From Rickettsiales bacterium (GTDB lineage: Bacteria > Pseudomonadota > Alphaproteobacteria > TMED109), in NCBI GenBank assembly GCA_002720125.1, contig PBGQ01000011.1, positions 11,714-22,499 of the forward strand: a DNA stretch of 10,786 nucleotides. The letters run 5' to 3'. Position 1 is the first letter of the stretch. Every line of letters starts with the position of its first letter. The notes beneath the pieces are model-generated. The model saw only the letters and a program-made list of their open reading frames with translations, made no database searches and was not told where the DNA came from. The translations under genes were made by a program, and so were the position numbers. Of this stretch, positions 1 through 6,107 are shown in pieces.

Positions 1-237
1 GATTGCAGAAAATTAATGAAAAATAATAATAAAAAGTCAAAAATTTTCTTAAAAGACTCTTCATCTTTATTAGAACTTAAAAACTTACTTCAGTCCTGTG
101 AAAAAGGAGACACCAACATAATTTTAGTATGCGATAATAAAGAAATTTTTTCCGGCTATTCAATAAACTATGATGAAGAGGTGTTTTCAAAAATTAGATT
201 TATTAATTCAATAATAGAAATAGAAAAAAATTTTTAA
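1..237 (+). CDS. dnaE: DNA polymerase III subunit alpha, C-terminal end (partial)
   Basis: The frame is open from base 1 (Asp-Cys-Arg-Lys-Leu-Met...) to TAA at 235-237, so the ATG at 16 is probably internal and the gene starts outside the window. About 78 codons are visible. They resemble the small terminal domain of alphaproteobacterial DnaE: a short 'KIFLKDSSSLLELKNLL' strand-helix, a central 'NIILVCDNKEIFSGYSI' strand pair, and an ending 'IRFINSIIEIEKNF' that corresponds to the family's usual 'ikaipGVveVe' ending. DnaE is the catalytic subunit of the replicative polymerase, but the polymerase, PHP and OB regions lie upstream and cannot be judged. dnaE directly before rpsB is, from memory, a known arrangement in alphaproteobacteria, and this supports the call. 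The alternative is a small 73-residue hypothetical protein starting at 16. That is less likely because no ribosome binding site precedes that ATG. Confidence 0.68.
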   Translation, partial: DCRKLMKNNNKKSKIFLKDSSSLLELKNLLQSCEKGDTNIILVCDNKEIFSGYSINYDEEVFSKIRFINSIIEIEKNF

Positions 238-244
238 AATGTAC

Positions 245-273
245 TTGAAAAAAAGTCAATTGCAAGTTATTAC
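245..273 (+). promoter_or_regulatory. Candidate sigma70-type promoter for the rpsB operon
   Basis: A TTGAAA box (245-250, five of six matches to TTGACA) lies exactly 17 nt upstream of TATTAC (268-273, four of six matches to TATAAT). Transcription would then start near 280 and leave a leader of roughly 28 nt before the rpsB start at 308. This is the only intergenic gap long enough for a promoter in the window. A second pair, TTGCAA (260-265) and TAGAAT (284-289) with an 18-nt spacer, is possible, but its start would fall inside the Shine-Dalgarno site and is less attractive. In such AT-rich DNA, matches of this quality occur by chance. No terminator hairpin is visible behind dnaE, so read-through from dnaE is also possible. 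The gap holds no long leader of the kind used for S2 autoregulation in E. coli. Confidence 0.4.
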
Positions 274-294
274 TGATTAATTTTAGAATTTGAC

Positions 295-300
295 AAGGAG
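295..300 (+). promoter_or_regulatory. Shine-Dalgarno site of rpsB (decides a TTG start)
   Basis: AAGGAG at 295-300 is followed after 7 nt by the TTG at 308. The longer reading starting at the TTG at 290 would place this site inside the gene and add six residues absent from S2 relatives, so 308 is preferred. Confidence 0.8.
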
Positions 301-307
301 AATAATT

Positions 308-1180
308 TTGAACGTACCAGATTTTTCTATGAGACAGTTGCTCGATGCTGGTATACACTTTGGCCATCAATCTCATAGATGGAATCCTAAGATGAAGCCA
401 TACCTGTTTGGAGTAAGAAACGGTATTCATATTATTGATTTACAGCAAACTGTACCTTTACTTCACAATGCTTTAGTTTTTTTAAATGATATTGCTAGTA
501 ACGGGGGAAAAATATTATTTGTTGGGACAAAAAGACAAGCACAAGAACCAATAAAAAGTGCTGCTATTACATGTAAGCAATACTTTGTTACACATAGATG
601 GCCTGGTGGTATGCTTACCAACTGGGAAACGATATCTAAGTCAATTAAACAATTAAAGGATTTAGAAAGTAAATTAGAAGAAAACTCCGAGGTAATTTTA
701 AGTTTTACTAAGAAGGAAAAATTAAATTTACAAAGAAAAAAAGATAAATTAGATCTGGCTTTAGGTGGGATTAAAAGTATGGGTGGAGTACCTGATGCTA
801 TTGTGATATTTGATACCAATAAAGAAAAAAATGCTCTAGCTGAAGCAAAAATGCTAAAAATTCCTATAGTAGCTATAATTGATAGTAACTCTAATCCTGA
901 AGGAATTGATTTTCCTATCCCTGGAAATGATGATGCTACAAGGGCAATCAACACTTTCTGTAGTCTTTTATCAGAAACAATTTCATCTGGTATGAAAAAT
1001 GTTACAAACAATGATTTAGATCTCGGAGAAACTGACCAATTGATAGAAGAAAATATTAAATTAAAGGCTGATAAAAAAGACCTTGATAAAAAACAAAATA
1101 AAGAAGATAAGAGTTTAGAAAAAAAAGTCGAAATTCCTTTAGATAAATTAAAAAGCTCAGATAAAGATAAAAATATCTAG
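308..1180 (+). CDS. rpsB: 30S ribosomal protein S2
   Basis: Structural protein of the small ribosomal subunit, needed for binding of S1 and for translation initiation. The 290-residue product begins '[20 protein letters not shown]', matching the alphaproteobacterial S2 N-terminus. Family blocks follow in order: [23 protein letters not shown] (23-45), FVGTKRQAQ (71-79), [12 protein letters not shown] (95-106), [20 protein letters not shown] (153-172) and [13 protein letters not shown] (202-214). The start is TTG at 308, chosen from the AAGGAG site and from homology; no ATG is available before residue 8. The S2 core ends near residue 228, and about 60 residues of a Lys/Asp/Glu-rich, probably disordered tail follow. 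Charged or Ala/Glu-rich tails are common in alphaproteobacterial S2, though their sequence varies. The gene sits 4 nt before tsf, the classic S2/EF-Ts pair, and probably shares its message. Confidence 0.97.
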   Translation: MNVPDFSMRQLLDAGIHFGHQSHRWNPKMKPYLFGVRNGIHIIDLQQTVPLLHNALVFLNDIASNGGKILFVGTKRQAQEPIKSAAITCKQYFVTHRWPGGMLTNWETISKSIKQLKDLESKLEENSEVILSFTKKEKLNLQRKKDKLDLALGGIKSMGGVPDAIVIFDTNKEKNALAEAKMLKIPIVAIIDSNSNPEGIDFPIPGNDDATRAINTFCSLLSETISSGMKNVTNNDLDLGETDQLIEENIKLKADKKDLDKKQNKEDKSLEKKVEIPLDKLKSSDKDKNI

Positions 1181-1184
1181 CTAT

Positions 1185-2108
1185 ATGGTTGAAATTAAAT
1201 CCAGTCAAATCAAAGTTTTACGAGAAAAAACAGGTGCGGGTATAATGGATTGTAAAACAGCGCTATTGGAAAATGCAGGAGATATTGAACATGCTGCTAT
1301 TTGGCTAAGAAAAAAAGGAATATCTAGTGCTAATAAAAAGTCAGCTAGAACAGCAGCTGAGGGATTAGTTGGAGTCTCTTTAAACAATAATTTAGCATGT
1401 ATATTAGAGGTTAATTCAGAAACTGACTTTGTCTCTAAAAATAAAGAATTTCAATTGTTTATAAAGAATATTTTAAGTATTTTATCAAAAAAAAAGATGC
1501 AAATACATGATCTTATGAAGGAAAATTATGCAGACCAAATTTTGGTAGAAGACGCTTTAAAAGAGCTGATTGCTAAAATAGGAGAAAATATCGTCATACG
1601 AAGACTTGCATATTTATCTCTAGAAAATGATGATTGTTTTTTTGCTAGCTATATTCACAACAAAGTTGATAGCGATTTAGGAAAAATAGTAAGCCTAATA
1701 GTAGTTAAAGAGAAACAAAAGCATGAACTTTCAATTGAATTAGGTAGAAAGCTAGCTATGCATATATCAGCTATGAAACCATTATCTTTAAACAAAGAAC
1801 AAATAGACCCTGATGTAATTAATAAAGAGAAGGATATAATAAAAGCTCAACTTATTGAGTCTGGAAAGCCTGATAATATGATTAGTAAAATTACAGAAGG
1901 AAAAATATCTAAATTTATATCAGAGAATACTTTGTTGGAACAAAACTGGGTTATGGATACTTCAATAAAGGTTAAGGATGTTATAAATAATTTTAATAAA
2001 GAATGCGGTGTAGAATTAAAGTTAGTTGATTTTAATTTTTTAGTTTTAGGAGAGGGTGTCGACGTGATTAATAAAGACTTCAAACAAGAAGTAGAGTCAC
2101 AGCTTTGA
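1185..2108 (+). CDS. tsf: Elongation factor Ts
   Basis: Nucleotide exchange factor that releases GDP from EF-Tu in the cytoplasm. The product has 307 residues, somewhat longer than the 283 of E. coli and usual for alphaproteobacteria. It has the N-terminal UBA-like domain (about 4-42, with 'REKTGAGIMDCKTAL'; the family usually has MDCKKAL). The EF-Tu contact motif TDFVSKNKEF lies at 80-89, which in E. coli carries the Asp-Phe pair that wedges into EF-Tu. Further blocks are GENIVIRR (133-140), MHISAMKP (192-199) and LLEQNWVMD (250-258). ATG at 1185 is the natural start, 4 nt after the rpsB stop. No clear Shine-Dalgarno site precedes it, so translation may be coupled to rpsB. It ends in TGA, showing that TGA is a stop in this genome. 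A run of nine A lies at 1487-1495. Confidence 0.97.
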   Translation: MVEIKSSQIKVLREKTGAGIMDCKTALLENAGDIEHAAIWLRKKGISSANKKSARTAAEGLVGVSLNNNLACILEVNSETDFVSKNKEFQLFIKNILSILSKKKMQIHDLMKENYADQILVEDALKELIAKIGENIVIRRLAYLSLENDDCFFASYIHNKVDSDLGKIVSLIVVKEKQKHELSIELGRKLAMHISAMKPLSLNKEQIDPDVINKEKDIIKAQLIESGKPDNMISKITEGKISKFISENTLLEQNWVMDTSIKVKDVINNFNKECGVELKLVDFNFLVLGEGVDVINKDFKQEVESQL

Positions 2109-2139
2109 TGGTGTAAACTAAAGATAAAATAATAAATTT

Positions 2140-2877
2140 ATGAAAAAATTATTACCCTCAAGCAATTTTAAATCCTGGAAGAGAGTAATGCTTAAGCTAT
2201 CGGGAGAAGTTCTTGTAGGAAAGAAAAAATATGGAATAGACTCAGAAAAACTTTCCTCTATTGCAAAAGATATAAGTAAAGTCTATAAGCATAAAGAAAT
2301 TTGCATAGTTGTAGGAGGAGGAAATATATTTAGAGGTGTTTCAGGTGCTGCTAAAGGAATAGACAGAGTTACGGCTGATGGTATGGGGATGCTAGCCACT
2401 GTAATAAATGCTTTAGCTTTACAAAATGCTATAGAAAAAAATAAAGTACCTACCAGAGTACTTTCTGCTATTCCAATGCAAACGATTTGTGAGCCATTTA
2501 TAAAAAGGAGAGCAATAAGGCACTTAGAAAAAGGAAGAGTTATAATACTAGCTGCAGGAACAGGTAACCCTTACTTTTCCACAGATACAGCTGCTACTTT
2601 GAGAGCAGCGGAGATGAATTGCGATGTTATTTTTAAAGGTACTAGTGTTGATGGCGTTTATGACTCTGACCCTAAAAAAAATAAACATTCATTAAGATAT
2701 AATACAATAAGTTATAAAAAAGTATTATCTGATAACTTAAAGGTTATGGACTCATCAGCTATTACATTAGCACAAGATAATAATATACCAATGGTAGTAT
2801 TTTCAATCCTAGAAAATAAGGCACTTGAAAAAGTTTCAAGTGGAAAAGGATCTTTCACATTAATAAGTGAGGCATAA
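2140..2877 (+). CDS. pyrH: Uridylate (UMP) kinase
   Basis: Phosphorylates UMP to UDP with ATP, the step feeding UTP, CTP and UDP-sugar pools; in bacteria it is a hexamer of the amino-acid-kinase fold. The product is 245 residues (E. coli 241). Visible motifs are the ATP-site strand 'RVMLKLSGEVL' (15-25), the glycine loop GGGNIFRG (59-66), the 'DGMGMLATVINALALQ' helix (80-95), the UMP-binding GTGNPYFSTDTAA (140-152) and 'GTSVDGVYDSDP' (167-178). The 31-nt gap after tsf is the second largest in the window. It is A/T-rich, holds no hairpin and has no good Shine-Dalgarno site before ATG 2140. The stop TAA overlaps the frr start by one base (TAATG), a typical sign of coupled translation. Confidence 0.97.
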   Translation: MKKLLPSSNFKSWKRVMLKLSGEVLVGKKKYGIDSEKLSSIAKDISKVYKHKEICIVVGGGNIFRGVSGAAKGIDRVTADGMGMLATVINALALQNAIEKNKVPTRVLSAIPMQTICEPFIKRRAIRHLEKGRVIILAAGTGNPYFSTDTAATLRAAEMNCDVIFKGTSVDGVYDSDPKKNKHSLRYNTISYKKVLSDNLKVMDSSAITLAQDNNIPMVVFSILENKALEKVSSGKGSFTLISEA

Positions 2878-3434
2878 TGAGTAGTTTTAATATTGAAGAT
2901 TTAAAAAAAAGAATGAATAGCACTATTGATAATCTTAAGATTAATTATCAAGGAATAAGATCAGGAAGAGCATCTACAACTTTAGTTGATAATTTAATGG
3001 TCGATGCATACGGACAAAGTATGAAAATTAAGGACTTAGCAACCGTTAGTGTTCCAGAGGCAAGAAGTTTAAAAATTAATGTTTGGGATACCAATTTAGT
3101 TAGTTTAGTAGAAAAAGCTATTTCTAACTCTAAACTCGGACTAAATCCCCTTACAGAAGGGCAATTTATAAGAATAAACTTACCAGAATTAACGGCAGAA
3201 AGAAGGCAGGAATTTGCAAAAAATGTAAGATCTCTTGCTGAAGAAGCTAAAATTGCAATTAGAAATATTAGGCAAGATGTAATGAACAATCTAAAAAAAA
3301 ATACAAGTGAAGGTTCAATTTCAGAGGATCAAATCAAAAACTATCAGGACGAAATACAAAAAGTCACAGATGAATACACTAATATTATAAATGACATTTG
3401 CAAAAATAAAGAAACCGAAATAATGCAGATTTAA
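2877..3434 (+). CDS. frr: Ribosome recycling factor
   Basis: Splits post-termination ribosomes together with EF-G so that they can be reused. The 185 residues equal the usual family length. The three-helix bundle and the inserted beta domain can be followed: 'GIRSGRAS' (26-33) with the conserved Arg residues, the hinge and beta domain from about 34 ('DAYGQSMKIKDLATVSVPEAR', 43-63), 'AISNSKLGLNP' (81-91), 'EGQFIRINLPELTAERR' (94-110) and the long helix 'AKIAIRNIRQD' (124-134). Lys/Glu-rich helix three reaches the end. ATG 2877 overlaps the pyrH stop by one base; GAGG at 2869-2872 is a short-spaced Shine-Dalgarno candidate. A run of nine A at 3293-3301 falls at the Leu-Lys-Lys-Asn codons, close to residue 140. 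Confidence 0.97.
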   Translation: MSSFNIEDLKKRMNSTIDNLKINYQGIRSGRASTTLVDNLMVDAYGQSMKIKDLATVSVPEARSLKINVWDTNLVSLVEKAISNSKLGLNPLTEGQFIRINLPELTAERRQEFAKNVRSLAEEAKIAIRNIRQDVMNNLKKNTSEGSISEDQIKNYQDEIQKVTDEYTNIINDICKNKETEIMQI

Positions 3435-3445
3435 AATTATTAGTA

Positions 3446-4171
3446 ATGGTTTGCAAAAATGAAAATAGTTTAATAAATTCAGTTAAGCATATTGGTTTAA
3501 TAATGGATGGAAATAGGAGGTGGGCAAAGGCTAATGGGCTAGACCTTTTTAGAGGTCATAAAAAAGGTGCAGATACGGCTAAATTAATTATTAAAACAGC
3601 AATTGAAGAAAAAATACAAAATTTGACATTATTCGCATTCTCTTCGGAAAATTGGAAAAGACCAGCAAATGAAGTTGAAGATCTAATGGAACTTCTAAAA
3701 TTTTTTTTAAAAAGTGAGATAAATAGCTTAGTAAAAAATGGTATTAAATTAAAAATTCTGGGAGATATTTCTTTATTTCCTAAAGAAATTAAAGATAATC
3801 TTAACTTGGCCCTAACTAAGACAGATAAAAATAATAAACTTAATTTAATCATTGCAATCAACTACGGTTCAAGACAGGAAATAACCAATAGTATTAAAAA
3901 TATTTCAAAGAAAATAATTAATAAAGATCTTAAAATTGAAGATATTAATGAAAATTTAGTTTCTAGATTTCTATATACATCAGGTATTCCGGATCCAGAT
4001 CTTATTATAAGAACCGGAGGTGAAAGTAGATTAAGTAATTTTCTTTTATGGCAATCAGCATATTCAGAATTAATTTTTGTAGACAAACCTTGGCCTGAAT
4101 TTAAGAAAGAAGATTTTCTATCTGCATTATATGAATTCAAGAAAAGAGAAAGAAGATTTGGAGGTTGTTAG
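3446..4171 (+). CDS. uppS: Isoprenyl transferase (undecaprenyl diphosphate synthase, cis-type)
   Basis: Extends farnesyl diphosphate with isopentenyl diphosphate in cis to make undecaprenyl diphosphate, the lipid carrier for peptidoglycan and O-antigen/LPS sugars; it acts at the cytoplasmic face of the membrane. The product has 241 residues. The catalytic Asp is D21 in 'IMDGNRRWA' (19-27), followed by 'LFRGHKKGAD' (34-43), 'LTLFAFSSENWKRP' (60-73), 'INYGSRQEI' (138-146) and the C-terminal substrate block 'PDPDLIIRTGGESRLSNFLLWQ' (182-203), with R189, R195 and S197 in the usual diphosphate-binding places. It ends in the family's RRFGG (236-240). ATG 3446 lies 11 nt after frr with no obvious Shine-Dalgarno site. 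The 3' end overlaps the cdsA frame. Cis-type enzymes of other chain lengths look similar, so the product length is inferred from the family. Confidence 0.96.
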   Translation: MVCKNENSLINSVKHIGLIMDGNRRWAKANGLDLFRGHKKGADTAKLIIKTAIEEKIQNLTLFAFSSENWKRPANEVEDLMELLKFFLKSEINSLVKNGIKLKILGDISLFPKEIKDNLNLALTKTDKNNKLNLIIAINYGSRQEITNSIKNISKKIINKDLKIEDINENLVSRFLYTSGIPDPDLIIRTGGESRLSNFLLWQSAYSELIFVDKPWPEFKKEDFLSALYEFKKRERRFGGC

Positions 4172-4934
4172 TATAAAGGAATTATTTAAGAGAACTATTT
4201 CTTCTATATTTTTAATATCATTTGCACTTATAATAAATTACTTAGGTGGTTATTATTTCTTAACAGCTATCTTGTTAATCCTTTTAATTCTGATGTTCGA
4301 GTATTATAAATTATTTGACATTAAATATTTTGACTTTTATTTCTTTATAAATTTCTCATTTATAGCAATCTGTGTTTTGTTTACGTTTTATGATCTTCAT
4401 TTTTTAATAATTATTCCTTTTTTACTAGGAATTTCAGTTTCATCCTCACATAAGTTAAATTGGAAAGTAGGACTTTCATCTTTTATTTATTTTGCTGTTC
4501 CTACTTGTTTAGCTATTTATTTGAATGTTCATGCCGACAACGGACTATTCTTGATTACCTGGCTTTTTGTAATTATTTGGTCTTCAGATATTGCTGGTTT
4601 TATAATAGGAAAAATAATAAAAGGACCGAAGTTGTTAAAATCTATTAGTCCTAATAAGACATGGTCAGGCTTTGTTTCTTCTTTAATATTTGCTGGTTTC
4701 TCAAGCGTAATATATGCTTACTTTTTTATATTAACTACGCATATATACGCATTTCTAATAGGAGCTTTTGTTTCACTCTTCTCAGTTATGGGAGATCTTT
4801 TTGAAAGCTATCTTAAAAGAATTAATAAAAAAAAGGATTCTTCTAATTTAATACCTGGCCACGGTGGACTTTTAGATAGACTTGACGGCTTTTTATTTGC
4901 TATTGTATTATTTTGGTTGATTACAAAATTTTAG
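4131..4934 (+). CDS. cdsA: Phosphatidate cytidylyltransferase (CDP-diglyceride synthase)
   Basis: Integral inner-membrane enzyme that makes CDP-diacylglycerol from phosphatidate and CTP, the branch point for all phospholipids. The frame gives at most 267 residues with about seven or eight hydrophobic segments. The CdsA family signature is complete near the C-terminus: S-Y-L-K-R, then K-K-D, then P-G-H-G-G-L-L-D-R-L-D (residues 226-252). Upstream are the conserved 'WSSDIAGFIIG' and 'SPNKTWSG' blocks. The start is uncertain. ATG 4131 is the only ATG before the first membrane segment, but it lacks a Shine-Dalgarno site and overlaps uppS by 41 nt. TTG 4158 would also serve. Homology would suit a protein starting near 'IKELFKRTISS' (ATA at 4173), which has GGAGG 8 nt upstream. 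The identity is firm and the N-terminus is not. It stops 8 nt before dxr. Confidence 0.95.
   Translation: MNSRKEKEDLEVVSIKELFKRTISSIFLISFALIINYLGGYYFLTAILLILLILMFEYYKLFDIKYFDFYFFINFSFIAICVLFTFYDLHFLIIIPFLLGISVSSSHKLNWKVGLSSFIYFAVPTCLAIYLNVHADNGLFLITWLFVIIWSSDIAGFIIGKIIKGPKLLKSISPNKTWSGFVSSLIFAGFSSVIYAYFFILTTHIYAFLIGAFVSLFSVMGDLFESYLKRINKKKDSSNLIPGHGGLLDRLDGFLFAIVLFWLITKF
4160..4164 (+). promoter_or_regulatory. GGAGG motif at the uppS/cdsA overlap
   Basis: GGAGG lies inside the last codons of uppS (Phe-Gly-Gly), 8 nt before an ATA codon at 4173 that would begin a CdsA of usual N-terminal length. It looks like a good Shine-Dalgarno site, but it may only reflect the conserved Gly-Gly of UppS. 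No ATG, GTG or TTG lies at the correct distance downstream. Confidence 0.35.
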
Positions 4935-4937
4935 GAG
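4932..4937 (+). promoter_or_regulatory. Shine-Dalgarno site of dxr (decides a GTG start)
   Basis: TAGGAG at 4932-4937 overlaps the cdsA stop codon (TAG 4932-4934) and stands 5 nt before GTG 4943. This selects the GTG at 4943 over an in-frame TTG at 4913 and GTG at 4937, and fits Dxr relatives that start just before the glycine-rich NADPH loop. Confidence 0.75.
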
Positions 4938-4942
4938 TGCTT

Positions 4943-6106
4943 GTGAAGAAGGTCACTATCTTAGGTGCAACAGGATCAGTAGGCAGGAATACTGTAGATC
5001 TTATAATTAATAGTAAAAAAAAATATCAAATAATAGCAGTTACAGGATACAATAATTATAAACTTCTTGCCAAAATTGCCATAAAATTAAATTGTAAATA
5101 TGCTATTCTTGGAAATAAGAGAAATTTTAGTAAATTTAAAGTTTTACTTAAAAATTCAAGTATAATTTGCATGTGTGGTGAAGACTCTGTCGCGAAAGCA
5201 GCTAAATTTAAAACAGATATAGTCTTTTCTTGTATTGTAGGACTTGCTGGATTAAAGCCAACTCTATTTGCTATTAAAAATACAAAAATTATTGCTTTAG
5301 CTAATAAAGAGTCATTGGTTGGTGCTGGCAAAATCTTAATGAAGGACTCTATTAAATTCAACACTAGAATTATACCGTTAGACTCTGAGCACAATGCAAT
5401 ATTTAAAATTATTGATAAGGAAAAAATAACGAACATAAAAAATGTTATTTTAACAGCATCAGGTGGCCCATTCTGGAACAAGAAACTAAAAAATTTAAAA
5501 AAAATATCGGTTAAAGAAGCATTAAATCATCCAAAATGGAAGATGGGAAAAAAAATTAGTATTGACTCATCTACTATGATGAATAAACTTCTTGAAATCA
5601 TAGAAGCTTCTGTACTTTTTAATTTAGATCTTAAGCAAATTAAGATACTTATTCACCCAGTCTCTTTAATTCATGGAATAGTTAATTATATAGATGGAAC
5701 TTCATTTTTAGTTGCTAGTAAACCTGATATGAAAATTCCAATCAACTATGCTTTAAATTGGCCAGAAAAAGAAGACATAGGATTTTCAAACCTTAATTTA
5801 CTTAGAATTAAGCAGCTTAAGTTCTTTAAAGCAGATAATAAAAAGTTTCCTGCCTTGAATTTAATTGACCATTTAAAAGAAAAAAAATACTTTCATAGTA
5901 GAGCTGTAGTTATAAATGCAGCAAACGAAGTAGCAGTAGAAAGCTTTTTAAATAACAAAATAGGCTACTTTGATATTGTAAATATTACATCTAAGATAGT
6001 AAAAAAATATAAACATAAGAATATAAGTTCTTATGATGATATAATGTTAATAGACAGAGATACTAGAAGGCTTAGTAAAGAACTAATAAATGGATTAAGT
6101 GGGTAG
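4943..6106 (+). CDS. dxr: 1-deoxy-D-xylulose 5-phosphate reductoisomerase
   Basis: First committed enzyme of the MEP isoprenoid pathway: converts DXP to 2-C-methyl-D-erythritol 4-phosphate with NADPH and a divalent metal; cytoplasmic. The 387 residues (E. coli 398) start at GTG 4943, seven residues before the NADPH loop GATGSVG (8-14). Further motifs are 'LANKESLVGAG' (119-129), the metal ligands D148 and E150 in 'PLDSEHNAIF', 'TASGGPFWN' (171-179), the lid 'HPKWKMG' (196-202) with its Trp, 'DSSTMMNKLLE' (208-218) with the third metal ligand E218, and 'PDMKIPINYAL' (261-271). The motif usually read NKGLE is NKLLE here, and HPQSVIH is HPVSLIH (238-244). Metal ligands are all present, so it should be active. 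Its product is the precursor for UppS three genes upstream. Confidence 0.96.
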   Translation: MKKVTILGATGSVGRNTVDLIINSKKKYQIIAVTGYNNYKLLAKIAIKLNCKYAILGNKRNFSKFKVLLKNSSIICMCGEDSVAKAAKFKTDIVFSCIVGLAGLKPTLFAIKNTKIIALANKESLVGAGKILMKDSIKFNTRIIPLDSEHNAIFKIIDKEKITNIKNVILTASGGPFWNKKLKNLKKISVKEALNHPKWKMGKKISIDSSTMMNKLLEIIEASVLFNLDLKQIKILIHPVSLIHGIVNYIDGTSFLVASKPDMKIPINYALNWPEKEDIGFSNLNLLRIKQLKFFKADNKKFPALNLIDHLKEKKYFHSRAVVINAANEVAVESFLNNKIGYFDIVNITSKIVKKYKHKNISSYDDIMLIDRDTRRLSKELINGLSG

Positions 6107-6107
6107 C

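Noticed and set aside
223..240. A-run followed by T-run at the dnaE stop, a possible terminator
   Set aside because: It has only A/T pairing with no G/C stem and almost no loop, so it is not a credible intrinsic terminator.
463..1011. A 182-codon open frame on the reverse strand of rpsB
   Set aside because: It lies wholly opposite a strongly conserved gene, has no ribosome site or recognisable domain, and its hydrophobic look comes from reading A-rich Lys codons backwards.
2443..2464. Perfect 7-bp inverted repeat AAAGTAC / GTACTTT with an 8-nt loop inside pyrH
   Set aside because: It has weak A/T pairing and no following T-run, and it lies within conserved coding sequence; chance is the simplest explanation.
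3542..3557. GACCT ... AGGTC hairpin with a T-rich loop inside uppS
   Set aside because: The bases encode the conserved Asp-Leu-Phe-Arg-Gly-His stretch of UppS, and a 5-bp stem is too short for a terminator.
4460..4648. A 62-codon + strand frame rich in Tyr, Phe and Cys inside cdsA
   Set aside because: It is an out-of-frame reading of cdsA membrane segments without a ribosome site.
5056..5481. A 141-codon reverse-strand frame opposite dxr
   Set aside because: It is fully antisense to conserved dxr motifs and has no independent evidence.
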